Shown here piece after piece: positions 53,322 through 62,610 of a DNA stretch of 64,000 nt. This stretch comes from Oscillospiraceae bacterium (GTDB taxonomy: Bacteria; Bacillota_A; Clostridia; Oscillospirales; WRJC01). The notes below the pieces were generated by a model. It was not told the origin of the DNA. It searched no databases and worked only from the letters and a program-made list of their open reading frames with translations. Positions within the stretch are counted from its first letter, which is position 1. The number at the start of each line of letters is the position of its first letter. A program made the translations under genes and the position numbers. The stretch lies in contig WRJC01000001.1 of NCBI GenBank assembly GCA_009782405.1, forward strand, positions 129,670-193,669, written 5' to 3'.

Positions 53322-54773
53322 ATGTTCAAAAAAATCGCGGCATTGCTGTTTTTCTCCGTTCTCGCCTTTTGCTTTCTTTGTTCCTGCAATTCGGGCGAAA
53401 GCCCAAAAGACGCCGACAAAAAGCAAAACGGGGATTTGACGGAAAACCTTCCGGAAACCGAAACCAATCAAGCCCAAAACGAAAGCGACGAATTGCCCGA
53501 GCTCGACTATGAGGGGCACGAGTTCCATATATACTCGCGCATAAACAACACTTTCTACAACTATCTGGTCGAAGAGGAAACGGGCGAAATTTTGAGCGAC
53601 GCCGTCTACAAGCGCGCACGGAACGTGGAGGCGCGGCTCAACATCACTTTGAAGGAAACCGAAAATTCCGATGCGAACTCCCCGCGCGCGCTGATGCTGT
53701 CCGGCGACGACACATACGATATGTACAATGCGCGCTGCACCCACGCGCTCACTTTCTGGCTCGAGGGGCTTACGGTGGAAATCCCCAAGCTGCCGTACAT
53801 AGACTTGGAAAAACCCTACTGGAACAAAACCGCCAATGAGTCGCTCTCGCTCAACAAGCGCCAGTATGTGGCCATCGGGGCGGCGAACATAGGCGCATAT
53901 GACTTCATATTCACGCTTTTGTTCAACAAAAAACTGATCGCCGATTTCGGGCTCGAATCGCCGTACGAACTGATAGACACCGGCAAATGGACTATCGGCA
54001 AGATGAGCGAGATGATGAAAGCCGTGGGGGCCGACCTTGACGGCAACGGGATATACGACATAAACGACAGGTACGGATATGCATCGGGCATGAATGTCAC
54101 TCTGCCCGCTTTCTGGATCGGGGCGGGATTGTTTTCGATTTCAAAAGACCAAAACGACGTGCCGTATTTTTCGGCCGGCGACCAAAAATTCATCGATGTG
54201 TTCAACAAAGTGTTCGAACTCACCTGGGAATCGGATTTGTGGTACAAAAAATCCTCCGGAGACGGCAATGTGCCTTCGTCGTCCGTGACATTGTTCACCG
54301 AGGACAGGGCGCTGTTCATCGACACGCAGATTTTCGACATAAACAGGCTGCGCGGCATGGAAACCGATTTCGGGATCATCATGTACCCGAAATATGACGA
54401 AACCCAGCAAAACTACCACACGAGATTCGGTTTTTACGACACATTCATCGTGTCAAATTCAAATACCGCCCTCGAGCGCACCAGCGCGGTCATCGAAGCC
54501 CTGAACAGCGAGTCATACAAAACGGTGATACCCGTCTACTATGACAGGTGCCTCAAAACGCGCAATTCCCGCGACGAGGAATCCGAAGCCATGCTGGACA
54601 TCATATTTTCCAATTTGACGGTGGATCTCGGCGACACGGTTTGGGCGGACAAAATCCGCGACGGCGTTTTCACCGCCATGTTCGGCGCGAACAACCCAAA
54701 TATCGCCTCCAAGCTGGAATCCATGGCAAATTCGGTGCAAAAGGACATAGACCAGATACTCGCGATGAATTGA
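53322..54773 (+). CDS. Extracellular solute-binding lipoprotein
   Basis: AGGAGG lies about 10 nt before the ATG. The signal ends in CFLCSC with Cys22. The mature protein has ELDYEGHEFHIY, DLDGNGIYDINDRYG and SRDEESEAMLDII. It is followed 36 bp on by the DUF4380-like gene. The ligand is unknown. Confidence 0.85.
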   Translation: MFKKIAALLFFSVLAFCFLCSCNSGESPKDADKKQNGDLTENLPETETNQAQNESDELPELDYEGHEFHIYSRINNTFYNYLVEEETGEILSDAVYKRARNVEARLNITLKETENSDANSPRALMLSGDDTYDMYNARCTHALTFWLEGLTVEIPKLPYIDLEKPYWNKTANESLSLNKRQYVAIGAANIGAYDFIFTLLFNKKLIADFGLESPYELIDTGKWTIGKMSEMMKAVGADLDGNGIYDINDRYGYASGMNVTLPAFWIGAGLFSISKDQNDVPYFSAGDQKFIDVFNKVFELTWESDLWYKKSSGDGNVPSSSVTLFTEDRALFIDTQIFDINRLRGMETDFGIIMYPKYDETQQNYHTRFGFYDTFIVSNSNTALERTSAVIEALNSESYKTVIPVYYDRCLKTRNSRDEESEAMLDIIFSNLTVDLGDTVWADKIRDGVFTAMFGANNPNIASKLESMANSVQKDIDQILAMN

Positions 54774-54809
54774 TATCATTCAAAACGAAAAAATCAAGGA
54801 GATGAAAAA

Positions 54810-55754
54810 ATGCCAAAAATAACAATAAGCGACGTCGAGTACAAAAATTACGGCAGGTGCAAAGCCATTTCAAACGGGCTTTTTGAGATGTACGTCACAA
54901 TTGATCTCGGGCCGAGGATCATAAAGTTAAATTTGCCCGGGAAAGAAAACCTCATGTTCAACGACGTCGAAAGGGAAATGCATATCGATGTTTCGAAAAC
55001 GTTCGGCAGCGGCAAATGCTGGTATATCTATGGCGGGCACAGAATGTGGGTGAGCCCGGAAGACATGCCGAAAACCTATTATCCCGACAACGATCCCGTC
55101 GAGGCGAAAATCGAAGGAAACAAAGTTTCGTTTTTCCCGGGGCCGCAAACCGCCAACAATTTGCAGCACAGCTTGGAGATTTCCATGTGCGGGGACAAAC
55201 CATGCGCGAAAGTCGCGCACAAACTCGAAAACATCGGAGAAAACGAAATCACCGGCGCGATTTGGGCTATGAGCGTCGTGGCGCCGGGCGGCACTGTCAT
55301 ATGCCCGCAGCCCGACGAGGACACGGGGCTTTTGGGAAACCGATGCATGGCTTTTTGGCCGTACACGAATCTGACCGACGCCAGGGCGAATTTTTACGAC
55401 AGGTATATCACAGTGAAGCAAAACGGAGCCGTAAACGAAAAATTCAAGTTCGGGATAAACAACACAAAAGGCTGGCTGGCATACCAAAACCACGGGCAGA
55501 TATTTGTGAAAACATACGAACCAAACCATCCGGCCGGAAATTATCCCGATTGGGGAATGTCTACGGAAGTATTCACAAACCATCTGTTTTCCGAAGCCGA
55601 AACCTTGTCCGAGCTTAAAACGCTGAAGCGCGGCGAATTCATCGAGCATGCGGAGACATGGCGGCTAATCGACTCCTCCGCTGAAGCGGACATCGATTTC
55701 AAGCCCGGCGAGCAGGAAAAATTAGATGCCTATGTGAAGCGGCATATTTTTTGA
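54810..55754 (+). CDS. DUF4380-like galactose-mutarotase-fold protein
   Basis: This 314-residue protein has no signal peptide. Its pattern includes VTIDLGPRIIKL, YGGHRMWVSPED and LSELKTLKRGEF, matching the DUF4380 branch of the aldose-1-epimerase superfold. It could be a sugar mutarotase or a non-catalytic sugar sensor. It lies between two solute-binding-protein genes and AAGGAG precedes its ATG. Confidence 0.75.
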   Translation: MPKITISDVEYKNYGRCKAISNGLFEMYVTIDLGPRIIKLNLPGKENLMFNDVEREMHIDVSKTFGSGKCWYIYGGHRMWVSPEDMPKTYYPDNDPVEAKIEGNKVSFFPGPQTANNLQHSLEISMCGDKPCAKVAHKLENIGENEITGAIWAMSVVAPGGTVICPQPDEDTGLLGNRCMAFWPYTNLTDARANFYDRYITVKQNGAVNEKFKFGINNTKGWLAYQNHGQIFVKTYEPNHPAGNYPDWGMSTEVFTNHLFSEAETLSELKTLKRGEFIEHAETWRLIDSSAEADIDFKPGEQEKLDAYVKRHIF

Positions 55755-55780
55755 AACATCAAATAAAAAGGTAAATAATT

Positions 55781-57292
55781 ATGCGTAAACGGTATTATAT
55801 ATTCATATGCGCGGCATTGGCGGCGGCGTTGATTTTGCCGCTCATGTTTTCATGCAATGCAAACGACGAAACAAAAACAAATGAAAACAGCGTCACATCA
55901 TCAGCCGGGGAAAACGAAAAAAGCGGCGAATCAAACGCGGAAAATGAAAAAACGCCCGACGATTCCAAGATGCCCGTAGAACTTCCCGAAACAGACTATA
56001 GCGGAGAAGAATTTATCATACTTACGGAAATAAATGCCAATCCAAACGCAAGATGGTGGATTCAGGCCGTGGAAGAACAAAACGGCGAACCCATCAACGA
56101 CGCCATATACACGCGCAACCTCGCAGTCGAGGAAAGGTTCAACGTAGCCGTCAAACAGCTTGCGCGGGACGGCGCGGGCGCATATGCGCGCACCAGCGTA
56201 TTGGCCGATGAAAAAGCCTACGACATAGCGCATATACGGATTTCCGAGGCGGCGACGATGGCAAGGGAAAATTTGCTTTTGAATTTTCTCGACATGCCAT
56301 ATATCGGCAATGACAAGGAATGGTGGGACCAAAATCTAAAAGACGAACTTATGATCGCAGGGAAATTGTATTTTCAAACCGGAGACATCACCGTGTATGA
56401 CGATTGCAGGATAGCGAGCATGTATTTCAACAAAGGGATGTTTACCGGCGCAGGGCTCCCGTATCCTTACGAAGCCGTGCAAAACGGCGAATGGACTTTT
56501 GACTACCTCGCCCAGCTCACAAAAGGGCTGAACAAGGATTTGGACGGCGACGGGCAAATGGACCAAAACGACCAGTGGGGATTTATGGCGCAATACGAAA
56601 CCGCGGGCATGATGTTTCAGGCTTCGGGCGAAAGCGTGGCGGTGAAAACCGCAGACGGGGATGTTTCATTGACTATGGACAGCCCCAGGGCGCTTGATGT
56701 CATCGAAAAAATATTGAATTATACCACCGACGGCGTTTCGATGTTCCACGCCGACACCATCAAGGCAAGCGACATATGGCAGGAAGCGAGCAATTTGTTC
56801 CAAAATGACAAATATTTTATTCGCGCCTCCCTGTTTGAGGCCATTCCCCGCGACTTGAGGGGAATGGAAACCGATTTCGGCGTGCTTCCGTTCCCGAAAT
56901 ACAACAAGGAGCAGCCGCGCTATTATACCCAGGTATACAGCGACGCAAGGGTGATAGCCTTCCCCAACACGACCGGAGACCTTGAAAAAGCGGGAATCGT
57001 CACCGAGGCTCTGGCATACGGTTCCGTGGAAACCCTGACAAAAGCGTTCTTTGACATAAGCCTCATCCAAAAAGGGATCAGGGACGTCGAATCCGAAGAA
57101 ATGCTCAAAATAATTTTCTCGACAAAAAAATACGACATAGGGTTTTTGTTTTTTTTCAACACCGTCAACCCCATCCTGAGCGATTTGACAAAAACCAAAA
57201 GCACCGATTTTGTTTCAAAATATGAAAAAATCGCGCCGCGCCTGCAAATCGATTTGGATAAATTGGTGGAAGATTTCAAAAATGCAAAGTGA
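55781..57292 (+). CDS. Extracellular solute-binding lipoprotein
   Basis: The signal peptide ends in LPLMFSC with Cys25. Paralogue motifs include ETDYSGEEFIIL, EWWDQNLKDE, DLDGDGQMDQNDQWG and IRDVESEEMLKII. An acidic/Asn-rich spacer follows the lipid anchor. It is followed 28 bp on by the DUF5696-like gene. Confidence 0.85.
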   Translation: MRKRYYIFICAALAAALILPLMFSCNANDETKTNENSVTSSAGENEKSGESNAENEKTPDDSKMPVELPETDYSGEEFIILTEINANPNARWWIQAVEEQNGEPINDAIYTRNLAVEERFNVAVKQLARDGAGAYARTSVLADEKAYDIAHIRISEAATMARENLLLNFLDMPYIGNDKEWWDQNLKDELMIAGKLYFQTGDITVYDDCRIASMYFNKGMFTGAGLPYPYEAVQNGEWTFDYLAQLTKGLNKDLDGDGQMDQNDQWGFMAQYETAGMMFQASGESVAVKTADGDVSLTMDSPRALDVIEKILNYTTDGVSMFHADTIKASDIWQEASNLFQNDKYFIRASLFEAIPRDLRGMETDFGVLPFPKYNKEQPRYYTQVYSDARVIAFPNTTGDLEKAGIVTEALAYGSVETLTKAFFDISLIQKGIRDVESEEMLKIIFSTKKYDIGFLFFFNTVNPILSDLTKTKSTDFVSKYEKIAPRLQIDLDKLVEDFKNAK

Positions 57293-57319
57293 CTGATAAT
57301 GATAATGGAGGAAAAACAT

Positions 57320-59173
57320 ATGCCTGTATATGTCTTGGCGGGAAAATCGTACAAAGTGGCCTATTCGCCAAAAGATTTGTTTTTGTCGGTGCAAATCGGC
57401 GATAAGGTTTGGGAATGGGGAAAAGACAAGATAAGCGTCAAATTCAAGGATTCGGACAAAAAAATCAAGGGGGATTTTTGTTCGGCCGAATGCGTTTCCG
57501 AAGAATTTTCAACCGGGGTCTCGACCGGGGTGAAAGCCGTTTACAGCAATTTTGAGGGGTCCGGTGTGACTGTGCACACATCTGTGGCGATAAACAAAAC
57601 CGACGACGCGCTGTCGTTCGAGCTGTTTGCGGAAAACGACTCGCTTTGCGAAATAGAAAAAATTTACTGGCCCGGGGCTTTTGAGTTTGACATACCCGAA
57701 AAACAGGGGTACACGATAATCCCGATGATGCAGGGCGTATTGATCCCCTCCCGCTGGGAAAAACCCATAATACAGTACAATGGCGGCAAAATATCCGACC
57801 GCGACGGCTATATGGCGTTTTTCGGGCAGATTGACGGCGCATGCGGTTACTGCGCGATTTTTGACACGCCGTTTGACGCGGGCTATACGGCGGAGCACAC
57901 GCCGGGCGGGGAAACATCGGTTTGCCCTTATTGGCGGCCTTCGCTCGGGAAAATCGCATACAAAAGAATAATGAAATACCATTTCGTGCAAAATGGCGAC
58001 TACAACGATTTATGCAAAATATACCGGGGCCATATGATCGAGCGCGGCAAATTTGTCACATTGAAGGAAAAAATCGCGCGCAACCCGAATGTGGCGAAAT
58101 TGATAGGCACCCCCGTGATCCATGACGGGATAGCGGTCCATATCAGCCCGGATTCCGATTACTACAACAAAGAAGACGCGAAAAAAAACGATTACCACAA
58201 CACTTTCGATTCGAGGGCGGAGCTATTGAAAAAGCTCAAAAAAAACGGCGTGGAACGCGCCTACCTGCATTATGACGGCTGGGGGGCGCACGGATACGAC
58301 AACCTGCACCCCGACCCGTTCCCCGTCCACGAAGCGGCGGGAGGCGGTGAGGGCATGAAGCGCCTCTCGGATACCGCGCACGAATTGGGATATATTTTCG
58401 GCATACACGACCAGTACCGCGACTATTATTACGACGCCGCCAGCTTTTCTTTTGACAGCGCCGCCCAAAACGCCGACGGCAGCCATATGTTCTGTTCCGT
58501 GTGGTACGGGGGCAAACACACGTGCCTGTGCGCCGATTTGGCGCGCGATTATGTGAAACGCAACTACAGCACATTCAAAAAGCTCGGCATAAACATAGAG
58601 GGTTCGTATCTCGACGTGTTCGCAGTTGTCGAACTCGACGAATGTTTCAATCCAAATCATTTGATGAGCCGCGAGATGTGCGCCGGATACAGGCGCGAGT
58701 GCCTTGAATACCTGACCGCTTTGGGGATCATACCCAGCAGCGAAGAAGTGACGGACACGATTTTGCCCTCTATCGCCCTGTGCCACCACGCGCCCTTTGC
58801 GGTTACTTCTTTTGAAGGGAAGTCCGATGCGGTCGGCGTGCCCATTCCGCTGTTTAATCTCGTGTACCACGAGTGCGTGGTCGTGCCGTGGTTCGGCGTG
58901 GGCGGAGAGCTCGGCGGCTGGGGCATCGCCCGCGATGATTCGGCGTTTTTGTGGGGGCTGTTATGCGGCGGGACGATTTACTACTCCGCCCATGAAACGC
59001 CGGAAAATATAGGGCGCGGCAAAATCGCGTTGAAACTGCACGAAAAAACGGCGCTTTCGGAAATGGTGAAACACGAATTCATCGACGGCAACTACCGCAG
59101 GCAGAGGGCGGTGTACGCCGACGGGAGCACAGTGGAAATAGACCTCGACGCTCAAAGATACGAAATCCGATGA
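57320..59173 (+). CDS. DUF5696-like glycosidase-fold protein
   Basis: The ATG at 57320 has GGAGG 8 nt upstream, so it is preferred over ATGs at 57299 and 57305. An N-terminal beta-sandwich (about 1-230) precedes a TIM-barrel-like domain. That domain has YLHYDGWGAHGYDN, GYIFGIHDQYRDYYY, INIEGSYLDVF and SSEEVTDTI; the Asp and Glu are candidate catalytic residues. I recall such proteins as DUF5696, related to GH101-like enzymes. No signal peptide is seen, so it would act on imported sugars. This call is tentative. Confidence 0.7.
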   Translation: MPVYVLAGKSYKVAYSPKDLFLSVQIGDKVWEWGKDKISVKFKDSDKKIKGDFCSAECVSEEFSTGVSTGVKAVYSNFEGSGVTVHTSVAINKTDDALSFELFAENDSLCEIEKIYWPGAFEFDIPEKQGYTIIPMMQGVLIPSRWEKPIIQYNGGKISDRDGYMAFFGQIDGACGYCAIFDTPFDAGYTAEHTPGGETSVCPYWRPSLGKIAYKRIMKYHFVQNGDYNDLCKIYRGHMIERGKFVTLKEKIARNPNVAKLIGTPVIHDGIAVHISPDSDYYNKEDAKKNDYHNTFDSRAELLKKLKKNGVERAYLHYDGWGAHGYDNLHPDPFPVHEAAGGGEGMKRLSDTAHELGYIFGIHDQYRDYYYDAASFSFDSAAQNADGSHMFCSVWYGGKHTCLCADLARDYVKRNYSTFKKLGINIEGSYLDVFAVVELDECFNPNHLMSREMCAGYRRECLEYLTALGIIPSSEEVTDTILPSIALCHHAPFAVTSFEGKSDAVGVPIPLFNLVYHECVVVPWFGVGGELGGWGIARDDSAFLWGLLCGGTIYYSAHETPENIGRGKIALKLHEKTALSEMVKHEFIDGNYRRQRAVYADGSTVEIDLDAQRYEIR

Positions 59174-59225
59174 CGCGCCGCAAATCATGAATGAAACCAA
59201 ATAAAAGGGGGAGTAATTATGGCAA

Positions 59226-60266
59226 ATGTCGCTTTCGGGCCAGGGCCTGCTGATGAATCTCTATGAGCTGCCGCATTTGAATTTGTCGGAACCATGGTGG
59301 AACCGGATAATCACGGAAGAGCTGACGATAAACAAAAAATTGAATTTTGCGGTGGGCGACGGCAATTCGTCTTCGCTCGCGTGCTGCATGGTCATGTTCG
59401 TAAACAACACGGTCCAGAAAGAATACGGTTTGCCGAACATATATGACACGGTGTTTGACGGCAAATGGACGATCGACTATATGAGCGAATTGACGAAAAC
59501 GATAAGCAAAGACCTGAACGGCGACGGGATCATGGACGAAAACGACTTATACGGCGCATATATAACCAACTACAATCAATGGGACGGGTTCATGCAGTCC
59601 TCAAACATCAAAATGACGAAAAAAGACGAAAACGGCATACCGTATCTCGACGCGGAATATGACAAGCTGGCAAGCCTCGTAGACAAAGTCTACGATCTCA
59701 TATACGAAAACCCGGGTTCATATGTGATGAAGGGGAATGTCGGCCAGGATTTTTCCTCGGATATGTTCAAAAACGACCAAGTGCTGTTTTGGCCCGGCAT
59801 GCTTGTCATCGCAATCGAAAGGTTCAGGGACATGGAATCGGATTACAGCATAATACCCTACCCGAAATACGACGAGGCGCAAAACCGGTATTACACCCGC
59901 ATACAGGACGGCGTTTCGCTGTTCTGCGTCCCCAACAACTGCGGCAACCCGGAAATGGTCGGCGCGTTCATGGAAGCGGTTTCTTCGGAGAGCTACAAAA
60001 ACGTCTCGCCGGCATACTTCGACGTGGCGATGAAATTAAAATACGCGAGGGACGAGGCGTCGGCGAAAATGCTCGATACGATCAGGGAAGGGGCGTATTT
60101 GAATTTCGCGGGCATCTACAACGAAAGCATAGGCTACCCTTGGCACGTCATGCGCCAGCTGATGAGCGAGCGCAGCAACAGGTTCGCTTCATGGTGGGAA
60201 AAAAACGAGCCTAAAATAGTGTCGGCGATAGAAAAGCTCGTGGCCAAAATGGAAGAAGCGGGGTAA
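59226..60266 (+). pseudogene. 5'-deleted solute-binding protein gene
   Basis: A strong ribosome site (GGGGGAG) and ATG at 59219 open a frame that stops after 15 codons. The frame with homology, one base offset, begins near 59226 and matches paralogues only from GQGLLMNLYELPHL onward. The signal peptide and about 140 residues are missing, while DLNGDGIMDENDLYG and ARDEASAKMLDTI are kept. The 45-bp gap from the previous gene has no room for the lost part. An internal deletion fits best. Confidence 0.8.
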
Positions 60267-60367
60267 AAACAGGGCGCGCCCGCTACCTCGTTCTTTTATG
60301 CCTTTTATCGGTTATATAATCCGTTTTATTGTAAAAACAATGAAAGGCGAGAAGATTTTAAAATCGC

Positions 60368-60400
60368 CGGGGCAGGTGTTCGATTCGTCCACCTGCCCCG
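60368..60400. terminator. Hairpin after the solute-binding cluster
   Basis: A perfect 11-bp stem (CGGGGCAGGTG with CACCTGCCCCG) lies between convergent genes. The T run is weak on both sides. Confidence 0.65.
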
Positions 60401-60444
60401 TAAAATGGTTATTTTCTTAATGACCACGACACTTCATTATTCTG

Positions 60445-61431
60445 TTATTTTCTCTTAATAGGTATCAGCAAATCACCCTGTAGTTCTCCTGTTCCTTGTT
60501 TTAAATCTCCATTTATAAGGTGGTAGGCATCTAAGCATTCATCAAACAATGGCCGTCCATCATCGGCTATTTCGAATTTTTCACTTGCATTGACCCATTC
60601 GGCGAGAGCACGAAAGCCCTCGACATTCTCGATTCCTGCATATGCGGCGTATAAGCCTCCCTCAAAAGTCTTTTTTGTTAAAAACGCAGGCAATTCCATA
60701 TCATCCGGAATGGATGCCCATCCCTCGTCCGATTGTGTATCCAAGTCTTTTAAATCTTCTATGGAGCAGTGAAAAACCGCAAACACTCTTACATCCGGTT
60801 TGATTTTTAAGATTCCTCTTTCCTGTACAAATTTCTCGGCGATTTTTCTTTCCTCCTCGCCTATCACACCGTGAGCAGCTACTGTCATCGGCGGCACGTA
60901 AACTATCCGAACCTGACCGTCACTGCGCTTTAGCTTGCTTAGAGTTTCATGTGCGTTGTTTAATTCTTCCATTGTTTCCATTGTTACATTCCCCTTTGCA
61001 TTATTAATTTTGTTTTCGGAAAATGAAAGGGAACTCACTACGTTAAGCATGGTTTTGTCATTCAATATATCAGGTTTCAAATGAATATCCGCTTTTTCTT
61101 GCAACTCTTCGACCAAGCGTGTCAGGATTGATTTAACGACCGACAAAGCTATTATCTGTTCGTCAAGCTCGCTGATGTTTTGCCTGAAAATTTCGATGAC
61201 CGCTACGGCGTTTTCATTATTGAGAACGTTTTTTATTTGCTTCATCGGGATTTGCAGTTTGCGTAAAATAATGATTTGCTGTAGCTGTTTAATAGCGTTT
61301 TCATCATACACCCTGTACGCATAATCGTCTTTGCGGCTGCTTTTTATCAACCCGATTTCCTCATAATAGCACAACATTTGCCTCGAAATACCGTAATCCA
61401 GTGAAACTTGCCTTATCGTTTTTAATTCCAT
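60445..61431 (-). CDS. MerR-family regulator with GyrI-like effector domain
   Basis: The N-terminal winged helix shows IRQVSLDYGISRQMLCYYEEIGLI and the wing YAYRVYDENAIKQL. A long coiled dimerisation helix (about 75-125) leads to a GyrI-like ligand-binding domain (about 170-325). It probably responds to a small hydrophobic compound, like BmrR/BltR proteins. Its own promoter has the 19-bp spacer typical of MerR control. No efflux gene is adjacent, so the target may be distant or itself. Confidence 0.9.
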   Translation of the reverse strand: MELKTIRQVSLDYGISRQMLCYYEEIGLIKSSRKDDYAYRVYDENAIKQLQQIIILRKLQIPMKQIKNVLNNENAVAVIEIFRQNISELDEQIIALSVVKSILTRLVEELQEKADIHLKPDILNDKTMLNVVSSLSFSENKINNAKGNVTMETMEELNNAHETLSKLKRSDGQVRIVYVPPMTVAAHGVIGEEERKIAEKFVQERGILKIKPDVRVFAVFHCSIEDLKDLDTQSDEGWASIPDDMELPAFLTKKTFEGGLYAAYAGIENVEGFRALAEWVNASEKFEIADDGRPLFDECLDAYHLINGDLKQGTGELQGDLLIPIKRK

Positions 61432-61462
61432 GCTTTTTCCCCTTTCTGTTTCCTTGAAATTA

Positions 61463-61493
61463 ATTATACACCGTCAAACGGTTTGCGAGTCAA
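61463..61493 (-). promoter_or_regulatory. MerR-type promoter with 19-bp spacer
   Basis: TTGACT (61488-61493), 19-bp spacer, TATAAT (61463-61468) on the minus strand. The dyad CCGT-TTG-ACGG sits in the spacer. Overlong spacers that need MerR twisting are known for the family. Confidence 0.8.
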
Positions 61494-61762
61494 GGGGTTT
61501 TACATAATTCTTTTAAAAATTTTTTATACTGCCTAATATAAATAACCTGCATTTAATTAAATTTTCGCTTTTTGCCGTTTGGAGCGATTAGAACGGATTT
61601 GTCAAGGGGTTTTTGAAAAAATTTGAAAAATTTTTTTATGTTGACATTTTCAAACAATTATGATACTCTGACTATGTTATTTCTACATCGCTTCTGAAAT
61701 TCCAATGATCGATGCCACCGCTATTTCGACCGCTGATCGCGCATATTCCCGCCCGTTCTTCT
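61494..61762. other. AT-rich intergenic region without a gene
   Basis: These 269 bp hold no credible open frame. GTCAAGGGGTTTT occurs at about 61490 and again at about 61600 with similar AT-rich tails, suggesting a decayed duplication. A TTGACA...TACTCT pair on the plus strand has no gene downstream. Confidence 0.5.
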
Positions 61763-62596
61763 TTATTCGGCATACAGATACCACTCGTCTATCCACTTCG
61801 CATGGCCGTAGCGCAGTTTCAGCATATCCGCGATGTCACCGGCAATGTCGGCCATCTTGGCATACAAGCTGTACTCGCCCAGCTCCAAATCCGGCTTTAT
61901 GGCGGAGGTTTCGCATATCGCTCCGCCGTAGCCGGTCAATTTCGAATAGAGGCTGTCCGGGATCCCTGTCTCTTTCAGGTAGTAAAAAAGCCACTTTTCG
62001 TTTGGGTAGCTCTGGCTGTTGAGCAGATACATCATATGGCAGCAGTACCTATGCAAATGCGAGGCGTACTGCAAGGCCGCGTTTATGTCGGCGCGTTTTA
62101 AGGGATGGCGCATCCAATCCAAATGCAGCTGTATGTCAAAATATTTCCTCATGATCAGGCTGTCGATTCCGGAAAATAGCCTGTCCGTGTTTTTGCGGAT
62201 GGTTTCCTCGTATCTGCCGTGGCTGTCGTGCATGATCATGACATTGGAGCATTCCCATACTTTCATCATGTTTTTGTTAAAAAAATGCTTCGCCACGTTC
62301 TCGTATGTGTCCGTGTTGTAATGCCCCTCCCAATTGTTGAGCGGCAGAAAGACGCTGTCTTTCCGGTCGGACAGGCCGTTTGAAATATATTCCGCGACTA
62401 TGTCGTCCTGGGTTGCCTGATCCGTATAGACGACGAAATCTATATCGGAATATTGATCCGAATACCCCCTTGCAGTACTCCCTTTGAGCACTAACGAAAG
62501 GCTGTCCCAATATTTTTTCAAAACAATGTGCCCGCTCAGTTCGTCGGTAAAGAAATTGGCGCGGCCGCGCAGCCGCCGCAGATTTTCGCTGTCCAT
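61763..62596 (-). CDS. Nucleotidyltransferase-superfamily protein
   Basis: The nucleotidyltransferase signature is KGSTARGYSDQYSDIDFVV: Gly-Ser plus the DxD metal site. The 277 residues also have a helical C-terminal part (HLHRYCCHMMYLLNSQ). Relatives include DUF4037 and antibiotic adenylyltransferase-like proteins, but the acceptor is unknown. It lies 14 bp after the binding-protein gene on the same strand. Confidence 0.82.
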   Translation of the reverse strand: MDSENLRRLRGRANFFTDELSGHIVLKKYWDSLSLVLKGSTARGYSDQYSDIDFVVYTDQATQDDIVAEYISNGLSDRKDSVFLPLNNWEGHYNTDTYENVAKHFFNKNMMKVWECSNVMIMHDSHGRYEETIRKNTDRLFSGIDSLIMRKYFDIQLHLDWMRHPLKRADINAALQYASHLHRYCCHMMYLLNSQSYPNEKWLFYYLKETGIPDSLYSKLTGYGGAICETSAIKPDLELGEYSLYAKMADIAGDIADMLKLRYGHAKWIDEWYLYAE

Positions 62597-62610
62597 CGAA
62601 ATGCCTCCGT

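Noticed and set aside
61641..61669. Plus-strand promoter TTGACA-17-TACTCT
   Set aside because: The -10 box is poor and no plus-strand gene follows, so a chance match in AT-rich DNA is more likely.
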